Part shown: in pieces, positions 25,800-34,731 of the stretch | Layout of the letters: every line of letters begins with the position of its first letter | How positions within the stretch are numbered: the stretch's first letter is position 1 | Assembly: GCA_963836775.1 (NCBI GenBank) | Contig: CAWIKR010000003.1 | Span: forward strand, 1,674,001-1,738,000 | DNA: 64,000 nucleotides | Source of the DNA: DASQPR01 sp963836775 | GTDB taxonomy: Bacteria > Actinomycetota > Actinomycetes > Mycobacteriales > Micromonosporaceae | Reading direction: 5' to 3' | Made by a program: the position numbers and the translations under genes | The notes under the pieces: generated by a model | Seen by the model: only the letters and a program-made list of their open reading frames with translations | The model's database searches: none | What the model was told of the DNA's origin: nothing

Positions 25800-26609
25800 C
25801 TAGCGGCGCAGCTCCAGCGTGCAGCACTTCGGGCCGCCGCCGCCCAGCAGCAGTTCGCTGAGGTCCACCGGCACTGGCCGGAATCCGGCCTCGGCCAGTT
25901 GCGCGGCGTATCCGCGAGCCTGCATCGGGAGCACCACGTTGGCGCCATCGCTGACGGCGTTCAGGCCGAGCACCACCGCGTCGTCGATGCCGACCCGGAT
26001 GGCGTTCGGGAAGAGCCGCTCCAGCACCCGGCGGCTGCCGTCGGAGAAGGCCTGCGGAAGGTAGGCCACCTGGGGCCGCGGGTCATCCGCATCGCGGTGC
26101 AGCACGGTGAGCGCGGTGTCCAGGTGGTAGAACCGCGGGTCGACCAGATGCAGCGTGATGACCGGGCGGCCGAACAGCTCCTGCGCTTCGTCGTGCGCCG
26201 CAGTCGCGGTCCGGAAGCCGGTGCCGGCCAGGATGTGGCCCGCGGTGAGGAGCATGTCGCCCTCACCCTCGTTGATCGCCTTGGGCGCGTGGACCCGGAA
26301 GCCGTTGCCGGCGAACCAGTCCATGTACGCCGGGCCCTCCTCGGCCCGCTCCGGGTGGGTGAACGCGACACCGAGCGCGACACCGTCGATGACCGTGCCG
26401 CCGTTGGCGGCGAACACCATGTCCGGCAGCCCCGGCACCGGCTCGATCAGCTCGACGGTGTGGCCGAGAAGCCGGTGGGTTTCGACCAGGCCCTCCCACT
26501 GCGCGATGGCGCGGTCGCGATCCATCGGAGCGTCCGGGTTCATCCATGGGTTGATGGCGTATTCGACCGCGAAGTAGGTGGGTCGGCACATCAGGTACTG
26601 CCGGCTCAT
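25800..26609 (-). CDS. ddaH: Dimethylarginine dimethylaminohydrolase / arginine deiminase-like amidinotransferase
   Basis: 269 residues, the DDAH length. Guanidine-binding and catalytic elements are visible: PGLPDMVFAANGG with the aspartate, EGEGDML, HLDTALTVL with the catalytic histidine, and the nucleophilic cysteine near the end in GGGGPKCCTLELRR. The enzyme hydrolyses methylated arginine to citrulline and dimethylamine. ATG 26609 (MSRQYLMCRPTYF) is the natural start. Two direct repeats in the leader are likely regulatory. Confidence 0.87.
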   Translation of the reverse strand: MSRQYLMCRPTYFAVEYAINPWMNPDAPMDRDRAIAQWEGLVETHRLLGHTVELIEPVPGLPDMVFAANGGTVIDGVALGVAFTHPERAEEGPAYMDWFAGNGFRVHAPKAINEGEGDMLLTAGHILAGTGFRTATAAHDEAQELFGRPVITLHLVDPRFYHLDTALTVLHRDADDPRPQVAYLPQAFSDGSRRVLERLFPNAIRVGIDDAVVLGLNAVSDGANVVLPMQARGYAAQLAEAGFRPVPVDLSELLLGGGGPKCCTLELRR

Positions 26610-26624
26610 CGCGCGGCCTCCGTT

Positions 26625-26662
26625 TCGACGGGAACAACGAAATTCGATGGGAACAACGAAAC
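26625..26662. repeat. 19-bp tandem repeat upstream of ddaH
   Basis: Two consecutive copies of TCGAYGGGAACAACGAAAY (26625 and 26644), 16-53 bases before the ddaH start; a likely regulator-binding site. Confidence 0.5.
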
Positions 26663-26791
26663 TCGACCCTATGGGCACGCGTACGCATCAAACAGGTGTG
26701 TTTCTTGCTCGTTCCCGGCGGTCTGTTGCGCGTACCGCCTTGATCGCGATCGGTTGTTGCACATGATCGCGGAGAGTGACCACCGCTGCGT

Positions 26792-27019
26792 CTAGACCAG
26801 CCACCCCGCAGCGGCCGCGGCCAGGTGTTTCAGCCCGGCCGATGTCTCCGGCTCGACAATGCAGATCAGGTCGTCGACGCCGGCGTCGGCGAATCCGGCG
26901 ATCGCGGCAGTCAGGTCGGCCGCGGGCCGGTTCGGGCCGGGCTCGAAGCCGACGCGCATCTCGGTCCAGGTGGGAACCGCCGCAGCGCCGGTCATCGGGA
27001 CGATCACGCCGATCCGCAT
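26792..27019 (-). pseudogene. Internally deleted luciferase-like monooxygenase gene
   Basis: 75 codons. The N-terminus MRIGVIVPM is the first strand of LLM-type oxidoreductases, and the C-terminus (DLTAAIAGFADAGVDDLICIV, then SAGLKHLAAAAAG) is the last strand and helix of the same barrel. The roughly 200 residues between them are missing without loss of frame. It is either a deletion remnant or a very short derivative. Confidence 0.55.
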
Positions 27020-27055
27020 GCGTTGCGGGGTATCCGCAGGGTGCCGGATACGCGC

Positions 27056-27061
27056 TACCGT
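27056..27061 (+). promoter_or_regulatory. Leaderless-type -10 box (TACCGT)
   Basis: It ends 7 nt before the ATG at 27069. Confidence 0.45.
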
Positions 27062-27068
27062 GACGCGC

Positions 27069-28118
27069 ATGGTAAAGGCCTTCGGGCTCGCGGCAGTCGT
27101 CGGCGTCGCTTCGGTGCTCGTGGCCGACGCGGTCGGCCTGACCGATTTCGCCGCCGGCTTCTGCTGCGGCTTCGACCGCGACATCCTGCCGGATTTCGCG
27201 CTGATCACCTGGTACGGAATGATTGCCGCGCTGGTCGGCGGATTGCTCGGCATCGAACCAGCCGCGGTGTCGGCCCGGCAGCGTGTGCTGACCGTGGTTT
27301 CGGCCGCTGCCGGTGCGTGCGTCGCGCTCGCGGCGGTCGTCCTGGTGGTCCGCCGGATTCCGGCCGACGCGCGCGCCTTCCCACCGTCGAGGATGGTCGC
27401 GGCCTACGCAGTCGGCGTTGCGATCGGCCTGGTCCTGGCACTCCTCGTGGTGCTCACGCCGGCGTACCGCACGGTGGTGCGCGGCGGTCTCCTGACCGCG
27501 ATCGGTGTGATCTGGCTGTCCGACCTCGCCGTCGCAATCGCCGCCGACCGGGCCCGCCGGATCAGCCCGGGCGGCATCGACCTGCTAGCGATTCCGTTCA
27601 GCCTGGGGTTGTTGCCGTATCTGGCGGCGGTGTTGTCGTGGGGGATCCTCGGCAGCACGATCGTGGGCCGGATGCGCGGCCGGAACTGGCGCACCGCCGA
27701 AACCTGGCTGGTCGCGACAGCCGCGGTGGTCGTTTTCGGTGCGGTCGTCCGGCTCACCGTCTACCTGTCCGACGAGGCATCTCAGCCGCTGCAGCGACTT
27801 GTCGGCTTCGTCGGGCCGTCGGTGCTGTCGACCTCGCTGGTGTACGCCGCCCTCGGCATCGGCGTGGTGATCGGCGTGTGGCGGTGCGCCGACCCGCCGC
27901 CATGGGTAGCGGTGGCCGCGGCGGCGGGATTCGTGACCGTGGCCGCGTCGATGCGGGTCGCGCTGCTGCTGTCTCCGGGTCTCGGTGGTGAAGCGGCACT
28001 GGACGCCGGGTGGTATTCGATCGGGTTCGGACTGCTCGTCGCGATCATCGGCGGTGCCGTCACCGGCATGGTCCGGCATCGGAGCCGAGTCGTCAGGACA
28101 TCGACCAGTCCCGCTTGA
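27069..28118 (+). CDS. Polytopic membrane protein of unknown function
   Basis: 349 residues with around nine hydrophobic helices, for example LITWYGMIAALVGGLLGI, MVAAYAVGVAIGLVLALLVV and PSVLSTSLVYAALGIGVVIG. A cysteine pair (FCCGFDR) lies in the first periplasmic loop. No transporter signature is recognised. Its 3' end overlaps the 3' end of the convergent aroA by 26 bases, so there is no room for a terminator. Confidence 0.7.
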   Translation: MVKAFGLAAVVGVASVLVADAVGLTDFAAGFCCGFDRDILPDFALITWYGMIAALVGGLLGIEPAAVSARQRVLTVVSAAAGACVALAAVVLVVRRIPADARAFPPSRMVAAYAVGVAIGLVLALLVVLTPAYRTVVRGGLLTAIGVIWLSDLAVAIAADRARRISPGGIDLLAIPFSLGLLPYLAAVLSWGILGSTIVGRMRGRNWRTAETWLVATAAVVVFGAVVRLTVYLSDEASQPLQRLVGFVGPSVLSTSLVYAALGIGVVIGVWRCADPPPWVAVAAAAGFVTVAASMRVALLLSPGLGGEAALDAGWYSIGFGLLVAIIGGAVTGMVRHRSRVVRTSTSPA

Positions 28119-29331
28119 GGTCGGCCAGAGCGGTGTGGAAGCCCGGGAATGTCTTCTTGACGCAGTCCGGATCGTCCAGGGTGATCCCGGGCGTACGCAG
28201 GCCGGTGACACTGAACGCCATCGCGATGCGGTGGTCGCGAAAGGTCTCGATCTGAGCCGGCTGTGGTGTGCCCGGGTGGATCTCCAGCCAGTCGCGGCCG
28301 GTCTCGACCCGGATCCCGAGCCGGCGCAGATTCCCGGCGCACGCCTCGAGCCGGTCGCTCTCCTTCACCCGGATGTTGTAGACGTCGTTGATCCGGACCG
28401 GGCCGTCGGCGAACGGCGCGATCGCGGCCAGCGTCGGCACGGTGTCCGAGATGTCACGCATGTTCACCGTGATGCCGCGCAGCCGTTCGGTGCCGGTGAT
28501 GGTCACCGACCCGTTGGTCAGCTCTACCTCGGCGCCCATCTGCCCGAGCACGTCAGCGAACCGGAGATCGCCCTGCATCGACTGGGCGCCAAGACCGGGG
28601 ATCGTCACGGTGTTCCCGGTGGCTGCGGCGGCGGCCAGGAAGTAGCTGGCGGTCGAGGCGTCCGGCTCGACCAGATAGTCGGTGGCCCGGTAGCCCAGCG
28701 GCGGCACCAGGAACGTCGACCCGTCTCGCAGCACGTCGACACCGAAGCGCCGCATCATGGCCAGGGTGATCTCGATGTAGGGCGCCGAGACGAGATCGGT
28801 AATGGTGATCTGCAGGCCCTTCGTGGCCAGCGGCCCGACCAGCAACAGCGCGGTGAGGAACTGGGACGACAGCCCGGCGTCGAGGGTCACCGGCCCACCG
28901 GCGATGCCATCCGCCCGGACGGTCAGCGGATGGAAGCCGTCTTCGCGCTCGTGGACGATATCCACGCCGAGGTCGCGGAGCGCGTTGGTGAGCGGCCCGA
29001 GCGGCCGGCGCCGCATCTGGGCCGACGCGTCGAAGTGGAAGATGCCTCCTCCGGCGGCGACCAGCGCCGGCAGGAACCGGGCGGTGGTGGCGCCGTCCCG
29101 GCAATAGACGCTGGCCTCCTCGACCGCCGGCCCGGTCGGGCGGCCGTGCACCCGCCACAGATCCGGTTCCTGGTCGACCTCATATCCGAGGCTGCGCAGT
29201 CCCTCGGTGAAACCCTCGGAATCGTCGGACCGCAGCGGGTGCCGCAGGATCGTCGTGCCGCTCGCGGCCGCGGCCAGGAACAATGCCCGCGCGGTGATCG
29301 ATTTGGAGCCGGGAATGTCGACAACGGTCAC
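28093..29331 (-). CDS. aroA: 3-phosphoshikimate 1-carboxyvinyltransferase (EPSP synthase)
   Basis: 412 residues. The start PGSKSITARALFLAAAA is the phosphate-binding motif. YCRDGATTARFLPAL corresponds to the LGNAGTA region with R, ITDLVSAPYIEITLAMM carries the shikimate-binding segment, and RVKESDRLEA and FRDHRIAMAFSV are PEP-site signatures. It joins phosphoenolpyruvate to shikimate-3-phosphate in the chorismate pathway. The degenerate GNAGT and the GDATT-type loop resemble the actinobacterial class. Start GTG 29331 fits a minus-strand -10 box TAGGCT 7 nt upstream; longer frames add Pro/Arg-rich noise. Confidence 0.92.
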   Translation of the reverse strand: MTVVDIPGSKSITARALFLAAAASGTTILRHPLRSDDSEGFTEGLRSLGYEVDQEPDLWRVHGRPTGPAVEEASVYCRDGATTARFLPALVAAGGGIFHFDASAQMRRRPLGPLTNALRDLGVDIVHEREDGFHPLTVRADGIAGGPVTLDAGLSSQFLTALLLVGPLATKGLQITITDLVSAPYIEITLAMMRRFGVDVLRDGSTFLVPPLGYRATDYLVEPDASTASYFLAAAAATGNTVTIPGLGAQSMQGDLRFADVLGQMGAEVELTNGSVTITGTERLRGITVNMRDISDTVPTLAAIAPFADGPVRINDVYNIRVKESDRLEACAGNLRRLGIRVETGRDWLEIHPGTPQPAQIETFRDHRIAMAFSVTGLRTPGITLDDPDCVKKTFPGFHTALADLKRDWSMS

Positions 29332-29338
29332 CCTCACG

Positions 29339-29344
29339 AGCCTA
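29339..29344 (-). promoter_or_regulatory. Leaderless-type -10 box for aroA (TAGGCT on minus strand)
   Basis: It ends 7 nt before the GTG at 29331. Confidence 0.45.
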
Positions 29345-29365
29345 CGGTCGCACCAGAGGATCTTG

Positions 29366-29506
29366 TAGGATCGCCGCCACGAGTCCTGTATTCCGGGAGG
29401 TGCCGGCGGGCTTGCGGCCGGTTCGACCGGCGCGCCGGTGGCCCCGCTGACGGGCCGACCGGATGCCGGGAGGACTCGTCCGGGCGGACGCTGGGCGGGC
29501 GGATTG
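29366..29506 (+). ncRNA. Candidate structured 5' leader of the GNAT gene
   Basis: A -10 box TAGGAT (29366-29371) would start transcription near 29378. Directly there, CGAGTCC (29380-29386) pairs with GGACTCG (29472-29478), closing a domain that holds the hairpins GCCGGT-TCG-ACCGGC and GGCCC-N7-GGGCC and a repeated CCGGGAGG. A short hairpin GTCCG-GG-CGGAC follows (29479-29490) before the ATG. The architecture resembles a cis-regulatory RNA, but it matches no class I know. Confidence 0.35.
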
Positions 29507-30031
29507 ATGAACACAGTGAGCTGGCACGGGATCATCACCGAGAGGCTGAGCCTGAGCCGGCCTGCGACCGCTGATCTCGAACCGGTGTTCGCGATTCACG
29601 CCGATCCGCGTACGTATGGGTACGGCCTCGGCGACCCTCATGATCATCTGGACCGCACCCGCGAGATGTTCGACATCATCGAAGAGCAGTGGGAGAACGA
29701 CGGATTCGGCTACTGGGTGGTGCGGTCGCGGGACACCGACGAGGTGATCGGCACCGGGGGACTGCGCCGGATCATCTTCGACGGCCGCCCGGTGCTCAAT
29801 CTCTACTACCGCTTCGCCCCGGTGGTCTGGGGCCGGGGATTCGCCACCGAGCTGGCCCGCGTCTGCGTCGACCTCGCCGAGCGGGATCTGCCGGAGTTGC
29901 CGGTGATCGCCCGCGTTCACCCGGACAACAAGCCGTCGATCGCGGTCGCGGAACGGGCCGGATTGATGAATCTCGGAATCCACCGCCGCGACGGTTACCG
30001 GCTGGTCGTGCTGTCGACCCAGCCGCTGTGA
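29507..30031 (+). CDS. GNAT N-acetyltransferase (RimJ/RimL type)
   Basis: 174 residues. The pattern is ITERLSLSRPATADLEPVF, a central YYRFAPVVWGRGFATELARV containing the acetyl-CoA pyrophosphate loop (GRGFAT, the Q/RxxGxA motif), then VIARVHPDNKPSIAVAERAG as in RimJ/RimL-like acetyltransferases. It transfers acetyl from acetyl-CoA to an amine or protein N-terminus; the target is unknown. ATG 29507 (MNTVSWHG) is used; in-frame sequence upstream belongs to the leader. Confidence 0.87.
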   Translation: MNTVSWHGIITERLSLSRPATADLEPVFAIHADPRTYGYGLGDPHDHLDRTREMFDIIEEQWENDGFGYWVVRSRDTDEVIGTGGLRRIIFDGRPVLNLYYRFAPVVWGRGFATELARVCVDLAERDLPELPVIARVHPDNKPSIAVAERAGLMNLGIHRRDGYRLVVLSTQPL

Positions 30032-30144
30032 GGCGGCCGTCCGGGTGCCGTCTCGGCGCGGCCCGCGTGTCGTCCCGGTGTCGTGCCGATCGTGAGGATC
30101 TATCGCTCCACCAGCGAATTCGGCGCGTGGGCACGGTCCGGTCA

Positions 30145-30150
30145 TAACAT
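30145..30150 (+). promoter_or_regulatory. Leaderless-type -10 box (TAACAT)
   Basis: It ends 6 nt before the ATG at 30157. Confidence 0.45.
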
Positions 30151-30156
30151 CAATGG

Positions 30157-30513
30157 ATGATTAGTGGACTCCACGTGCTGCTCTACAGCTCGGATCCGGC
30201 CGCTGACCGGGCGTTCGTCCGGGACGTGCTCGGCTGGCCACACGTCGAGGATCCGGACTCGGAGCCGGGCTGGCTGATCTTCAAGGCGCCGCCGACTGAG
30301 CTGGGCGTGCATCCGACCGACGGTCCCGCCTTCGCCGAACTGCATCTGATGTGCGACGACATCGAGGCGACGGTGACCGCCGCCATGGGCGCCGGCGCTA
30401 CCGTTGGTGCGATCAGCGACCGCGGCTACGGACTGGTCACCACCATGACCCTGCCAAGCGGCGCGGAGATCGGGCTCTACCAGCCCAAACACCCGATCGC
30501 GCACTCCCTCTGA
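30157..30513 (+). CDS. VOC-superfamily (glyoxalase/bleomycin-resistance-like) protein
   Basis: 118 residues with one beta-alpha-beta-beta-beta module pair: MISGLHVLLYSSDPAADRAF, FVRDVLGWPHVEDPDSEPGW, ELHLMCDDIEATVTAAMGAG and YGLVTTMTLPSGAEIGLYQP. The terminal EIGLYQP resembles the metal-ligand strand of glyoxalase-type folds. Family members bind or modify small molecules, and dimerise. Convergent with the FUSC gene 8 bases away. Confidence 0.85.
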   Translation: MISGLHVLLYSSDPAADRAFVRDVLGWPHVEDPDSEPGWLIFKAPPTELGVHPTDGPAFAELHLMCDDIEATVTAAMGAGATVGAISDRGYGLVTTMTLPSGAEIGLYQPKHPIAHSL

Positions 30514-30520
30514 GATCAGA

Positions 30521-32818
30521 TCAGCGATCCCACCACGGCTTGCCCTGGATGGCGCGGACCTGCGCGGCCGGCTCCACCAGGTCGGCCCGCAGCCGGTTGA
30601 TGTCGCCGACATACTGCCCCGACCAGAGCAGCCGCTCGGCGTGCTCGGCGCGCGCCTCGTCACCGCACTTGTTCACCGCCGGGACGATCACATCGATAAA
30701 CGATGCGTCGCCGTTCGCGGTGGTCACCGCCGGAAGATCATTGCGGGTACGCATCAACGCGTCACCCAATGCCTGATACCACTCGGCGACATCGCCGGTC
30801 CGGGCGCGGAGCAGGTCCACCGGCCCGTCCAGATCGGCTCCGGCGGGACCGGCCGCGGCCAGGTTGGCGACCGCGGCCCCGGTCAGGCGCAGCCGGGTGG
30901 CGGCATTGGCGAGCGCGGTGATGCTCTCCAGCGGCACGTGCTTGCCAGCCCGCTCGGCCAGATACTGCCGGAGCGCGTCGTCGACCCGGACCGTCGAGCC
31001 GACCGCCACAAGCGCGAGGTCCGGTTCGGTGGCCCGGTGGCCGGTCAGATAATCGACGGACTGCCGCAGGTGGTTCGCGCCCGCCTGGTACGCCTCCCCG
31101 AGCACCCGCCCGAGCGCGGCCCCGGCGCCGCGTGGCCAGAACAGCACGCCGGCGAGCAGGCTGGCCAGGCATCCAAGCGCGACATCCTCGACCCGGAGCA
31201 ATCCGATCCGCCAGCCGTTCGGCGCGATGATGTTGAACAAGATGATCACCGCGACCGTGAACGCGGCCTGACCGGCGGCGAACGAAATCAGTTCGGGCGC
31301 GAAGCCGGCGACGAAGACCGCGATCGGGAGCAGCGACCAGAGCACGGTGGTGCTGGTGCCGATGCCGGCCACCAGCAGGCCACCGATCAGGAATCCGACC
31401 GCGGTGCCGACCAGCGCCCGCCAGGCGCTGGCGGTCGTGGTCAGCGCATTGCTGCGGAGCACCGACAGGGCGCCGAGGACGATCCAGAATCCCTCCTGCT
31501 GCCCGGTGATCCGAGCCAGCAATACCGCCACGGCGAGCCCGGCGGCGCCCCGGATGCTGTTCTGGAACCACACCGAGTGCCAGTCGAAGTGACCGGCCGC
31601 AAGCCGTTCCGCGGCCGCGGCTTCGCTCAGGTTGACGCCGAACTCGTCACCCAGGTTGGCGTTGATCGGGCGCCGTCCGAGCAGCCGCTCCGGATAGGTG
31701 CGGCGCTCGGCGGAGAGGATCACCCCGACCGTACGCGCGGTCAGGGCGACCACGTAGCCCAGCTCGTGAGCGGCGTAAAGCGGCCGGTCGAACTCGCCGC
31801 CGGCGACGTCACCGGCATCGGCGACCAGGGTGCCGAGTCCGGCGGTGGCGCCGGTCGCGGACGCGTGCCGCAACTCGGTGAGTGCCTCCTGCGAGACCGC
31901 GACCCGAGCGTGGTCGAGTTCCGAGATCCGCTCGTCGAGCTTCGCGCACTGCTCCTTGGTCGGCCGATCGCCGTTGTGGGCCAGCGCGCGGGCGCACGAC
32001 TGCAGCGCCTCGCCGGAGGCGGCGCGCAGCCTCCGGCCCTCAGGCGGCCACGATTCCGGGGCATCGGTGCACGCGTTGACGACCGCCGTGGACAGCCACT
32101 CCAGCTCGTCGACGAGGCGCACCAGGAGGCGGCTTCCGGTGCTCAGCGCGACCGGGCGGACCGCTGAGGCACGGAACGCTGCGCGCAGATTCGCCAGCGC
32201 GGTCGACACCCCTACCCGCGGATCGCCGTGGGACAGATCCGGCGACAACTCGAGCATCCGGCCGAGCGCGGCACACATCTCCGCGGTGCGTACCCGCAAT
32301 TGGTTCTGCTCTTGCGGCGGCCACACGAACAGCGCCGCGGGGATCGCCAGAGCGCAGGCTATGGCCCAGCCCGCCAGCCGGTTCGGAATGTCACCGGTCG
32401 TGCCCGGCAGCATCACCGGCAGGATGAAGGTGAGCAGCGCGGCGCGGCCGGCAGCGGCAATGGTGGAGCTGACGACCCCGGCGAACAGCACCAGGAAGGC
32501 CACCACGGCCATCGACGCGACCGCGAGCCAGTCCGGGTGGGCCAGCGCCGAGCCAAGGACGATCAGCACCGCGCCGGTGATCGCGAGGAACACGTAGGAC
32601 ACCAGCCGGGACATCCGGCCGCCGGCGAAATCGACGAAGAGCAGCAGCGCGAATGAACCGAACGCGGCGAAGGTGGCCAGCTGCGCATTGCCGATCAGCT
32701 GCGAGCCGATGGCGAACGCGGCCGGTCCCACGATCGCCACCCGGGTCGCCTTGCGGACCGGATAGGAACGGACATCCCGCGCCAGGCGCGCGCGCAGGGC
32801 GGCGACCGATGGTGCCAC
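30521..32818 (-). CDS. FUSC-family membrane protein (aromatic acid exporter/YccS-like)
   Basis: 765 residues. Two hydrophobic blocks, about residues 25-175 and 370-520, are separated by soluble helical regions, as in the FUSC/YccS/ArAE families. The second block (FWIVLGALSVLRSNALTTTA, then SAWRALVGTAVGFLIGG) carries the FUSC signature. Members are proposed to export aromatic carboxylates or other organic acids. Start GTG 32818 lies one base beyond the UBP stop, so it is the last gene of the redox-sensing operon; longer frames into UBP are noise. Confidence 0.85.
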   Translation of the reverse strand: MAPSVAALRARLARDVRSYPVRKATRVAIVGPAAFAIGSQLIGNAQLATFAAFGSFALLLFVDFAGGRMSRLVSYVFLAITGAVLIVLGSALAHPDWLAVASMAVVAFLVLFAGVVSSTIAAAGRAALLTFILPVMLPGTTGDIPNRLAGWAIACALAIPAALFVWPPQEQNQLRVRTAEMCAALGRMLELSPDLSHGDPRVGVSTALANLRAAFRASAVRPVALSTGSRLLVRLVDELEWLSTAVVNACTDAPESWPPEGRRLRAASGEALQSCARALAHNGDRPTKEQCAKLDERISELDHARVAVSQEALTELRHASATGATAGLGTLVADAGDVAGGEFDRPLYAAHELGYVVALTARTVGVILSAERRTYPERLLGRRPINANLGDEFGVNLSEAAAAERLAAGHFDWHSVWFQNSIRGAAGLAVAVLLARITGQQEGFWIVLGALSVLRSNALTTTASAWRALVGTAVGFLIGGLLVAGIGTSTTVLWSLLPIAVFVAGFAPELISFAAGQAAFTVAVIILFNIIAPNGWRIGLLRVEDVALGCLASLLAGVLFWPRGAGAALGRVLGEAYQAGANHLRQSVDYLTGHRATEPDLALVAVGSTVRVDDALRQYLAERAGKHVPLESITALANAATRLRLTGAAVANLAAAGPAGADLDGPVDLLRARTGDVAEWYQALGDALMRTRNDLPAVTTANGDASFIDVIVPAVNKCGDEARAEHAERLLWSGQYVGDINRLRADLVEPAAQVRAIQGKPWWDR

Positions 32819-32819
32819 G

Positions 32820-33170
32820 TCAGTGGATGTGCTTGCGCCAGTCGGCCGGGACGCGTCCGCGCGGTCCCGGCGTCGGCTGGTCCAGCGGATGGCTGTCCGG
32901 GGCGGCGAGCTCGGGGCCGTCGTAATAGTCGTCGGTGGCGTAGTTCCAGAACCACGACTCACCCGGCTCGTAACTTTGAATGATCGCGTGGCCGCTGGCC
33001 TGGTAGTGCGCGGTGGCATGCTGCGCCGGCGAGGTGTCGCAGCAACCGATGTGGCCGCACTGCGCGCACCGGCGCAGATGCACCCACCAGCCGCCGGCCG
33101 CGTCGCACTCTATGCAGCCGGTGCCAGTCGGCGGGACGGCGGGATCGATCGCCAGGTCGTTGTCTGTCAC
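32820..33170 (-). CDS. UBP-type zinc finger protein
   Basis: 116 residues. Zinc ligands follow the ZnF-UBP pattern: CIEC near residue 20, CAQCGHIGCCD, then HATAHYQASGH. It ends WFWNYATDDYYDG-like, as in bacterial UBP finger proteins that accompany FAD oxidoreductase/kinase modules. The function is unproven; bacteria lack ubiquitin, so a small-protein or peptide C-terminus may be bound. GTG start overlaps the kinase stop by 4 bases (GTGA). Confidence 0.87.
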   Translation of the reverse strand: MTDNDLAIDPAVPPTGTGCIECDAAGGWWVHLRRCAQCGHIGCCDTSPAQHATAHYQASGHAIIQSYEPGESWFWNYATDDYYDGPELAAPDSHPLDQPTPGPRGRVPADWRKHIH

Positions 33171-34727
33171 TTCGCACGCTCCTCTGCGGTCGGGGCTGGT
33201 GCGGGGCCAGGACTCGGCGTTGTCCCCGGGGCGGGGCCTGGTCCTGCCAGCGGCAACCGTACGCGGAACCGGGTGTCCCCCGGCACGGATTCCACGGACA
33301 GGTCGCCGTGGTGCTTGCCGACGACGATCCGGTACGAGATATCCAGGCCCAGCCCAGTGCCCTCACCGACCGGCTTGGTGGTGAAGAACGGCTCGAAGAT
33401 GCGGGACTTGATCGTGTCGTCGATGCCGGGCCCGGTGTCGCCGATCTCGATCTCGGCGTTGTCGTCGTCGCGACGCGTACGGATGGTCAGGGTGCCGCGC
33501 CCATCCATCGCCTGTACCGCGTTGTCGATCAGGTTCGTCCAGACTTGGTTCAGCTCGGCGGCGTAGACCGGAATCGCGGGCAGCGACCGGTCGTACTCCT
33601 TGACGATCTTGATGTCCTTGCCGATTTTGCGGCTGAGCATGATTAGCGTGCTGTCCAGCAGTTCGTGGACGTCCACGGTGGCGAACGGCGCGCGGTCCAT
33701 CTGCGAATACTGCTTGACGGCCGTGACCAGGTTCGAGATCCGGTTGGTCGAGTCCTCGATCTCGTCCATCAGCAGCTCGGTCTCCAGCGTGTAGCTGAGC
33801 CAGCGCACGGCGGCCTCAACGGTGCTTTCATCGACCAGCGTCGAGAGTTCATCCAGCCATTCGACGTCCATGCCGGCCGGCAACGAACGTCGGAGCGATC
33901 TCGTAGCCGGCGGTGAGATTGTGATCGTCGAACCAGTCGGTCAGCTGGTCTTCGCGGTCGGAGGCCTCCAATGGGCTGAGCGGATCGGCCTTGGCCACCC
34001 GCTCCACCGCCGACTCCTGGATCTTCATCAGGGTCTCGATCACCTTGCGGTCATAGGTGCCGCCGGCGATCAGCGCCAGCTTGTGCCGCATGCCGGCGAC
34101 ACGTTCGCGGAGCAGCGACGTGGCCCGCACCGCGGCCGCCGCCGGGTTGTTCAGCTCGTGCGTAAGGCCGGCCGACAGCGAACCCAACGCTAGCAGGCGT
34201 TCGCGCTGGCTGACCGCGCGCTGCCAGCTCTGATTGCCGAAGAACAGGCCCTCCAGCAGGTGTACGGCCATCGGGAACCAGTCCGACATGACCTTTGCGA
34301 AGTCCCCGGCGGTGAGCACGAAGAACCGCGACGGCGCCAGCACCCGGCAGCTGCCGGCGTAGGTCTGCGGCGCCCGTTCCCCGAGGTACGCCGACCAGGC
34401 GCCGGTGTAGACGCCGACCTGGCTGGTCCGGCTGGTCTCGACATCGTCGGTGCCGACCTGCCGGGACATCGCCAGCGAGCCGTCCAGCATGACGTAGAAG
34501 GAAACGGCTGGTTCGCCTTCGCGGAACAGCCAGCCCGGCTCGACGTGCTGCACCTTGCCGTGCTGGCACAGCCACCGCAGCTGGTCGTCGTTTAGTTTCT
34601 CGAACAGGAACAGCGAGCGCAGCTCGTCGATGTCGCAGGCCACGGTGTCGGTGACGACGGCTCCGGGGCCGACCACGACCGATCGGTTGACCTGGCTCGC
34701 TTCGTGGTTGGTGTCGAGGTCTGTCAC
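33167..34727 (-). CDS. Cyclic-nucleotide-domain sensor histidine kinase (frameshifted)
   Basis: Removing one base near 33875 joins two frames into a 519-residue protein. Residues 25-150 form a Crp/cNMP-binding domain (LFLFEKLNDDQLRWL, GWLFREGEPAVSFYVMLDG). The H-box is LGSLSAGLTHELNNPAAA. The ATPase domain has the N-box NQVWTNLIDNAVQAM, G1 DTGPGIDD and G2 GTGLGLDIS. It would phosphorylate the receiver domain of the fused reductase encoded just upstream (gap 4 bases). The break lies in a GCCGGCCGGC run between TFVAG and AGMDVEW, so a sequencing insertion is plausible. If real, a downstream TTG start could yield a separate kinase core. Confidence 0.82.
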
Positions 34728-34731
34728 GCCG

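Noticed and set aside
29366..29506. Known riboswitch class before the GNAT gene
   Set aside because: I could not match conserved core motifs of any class; reported only as a structured leader candidate.
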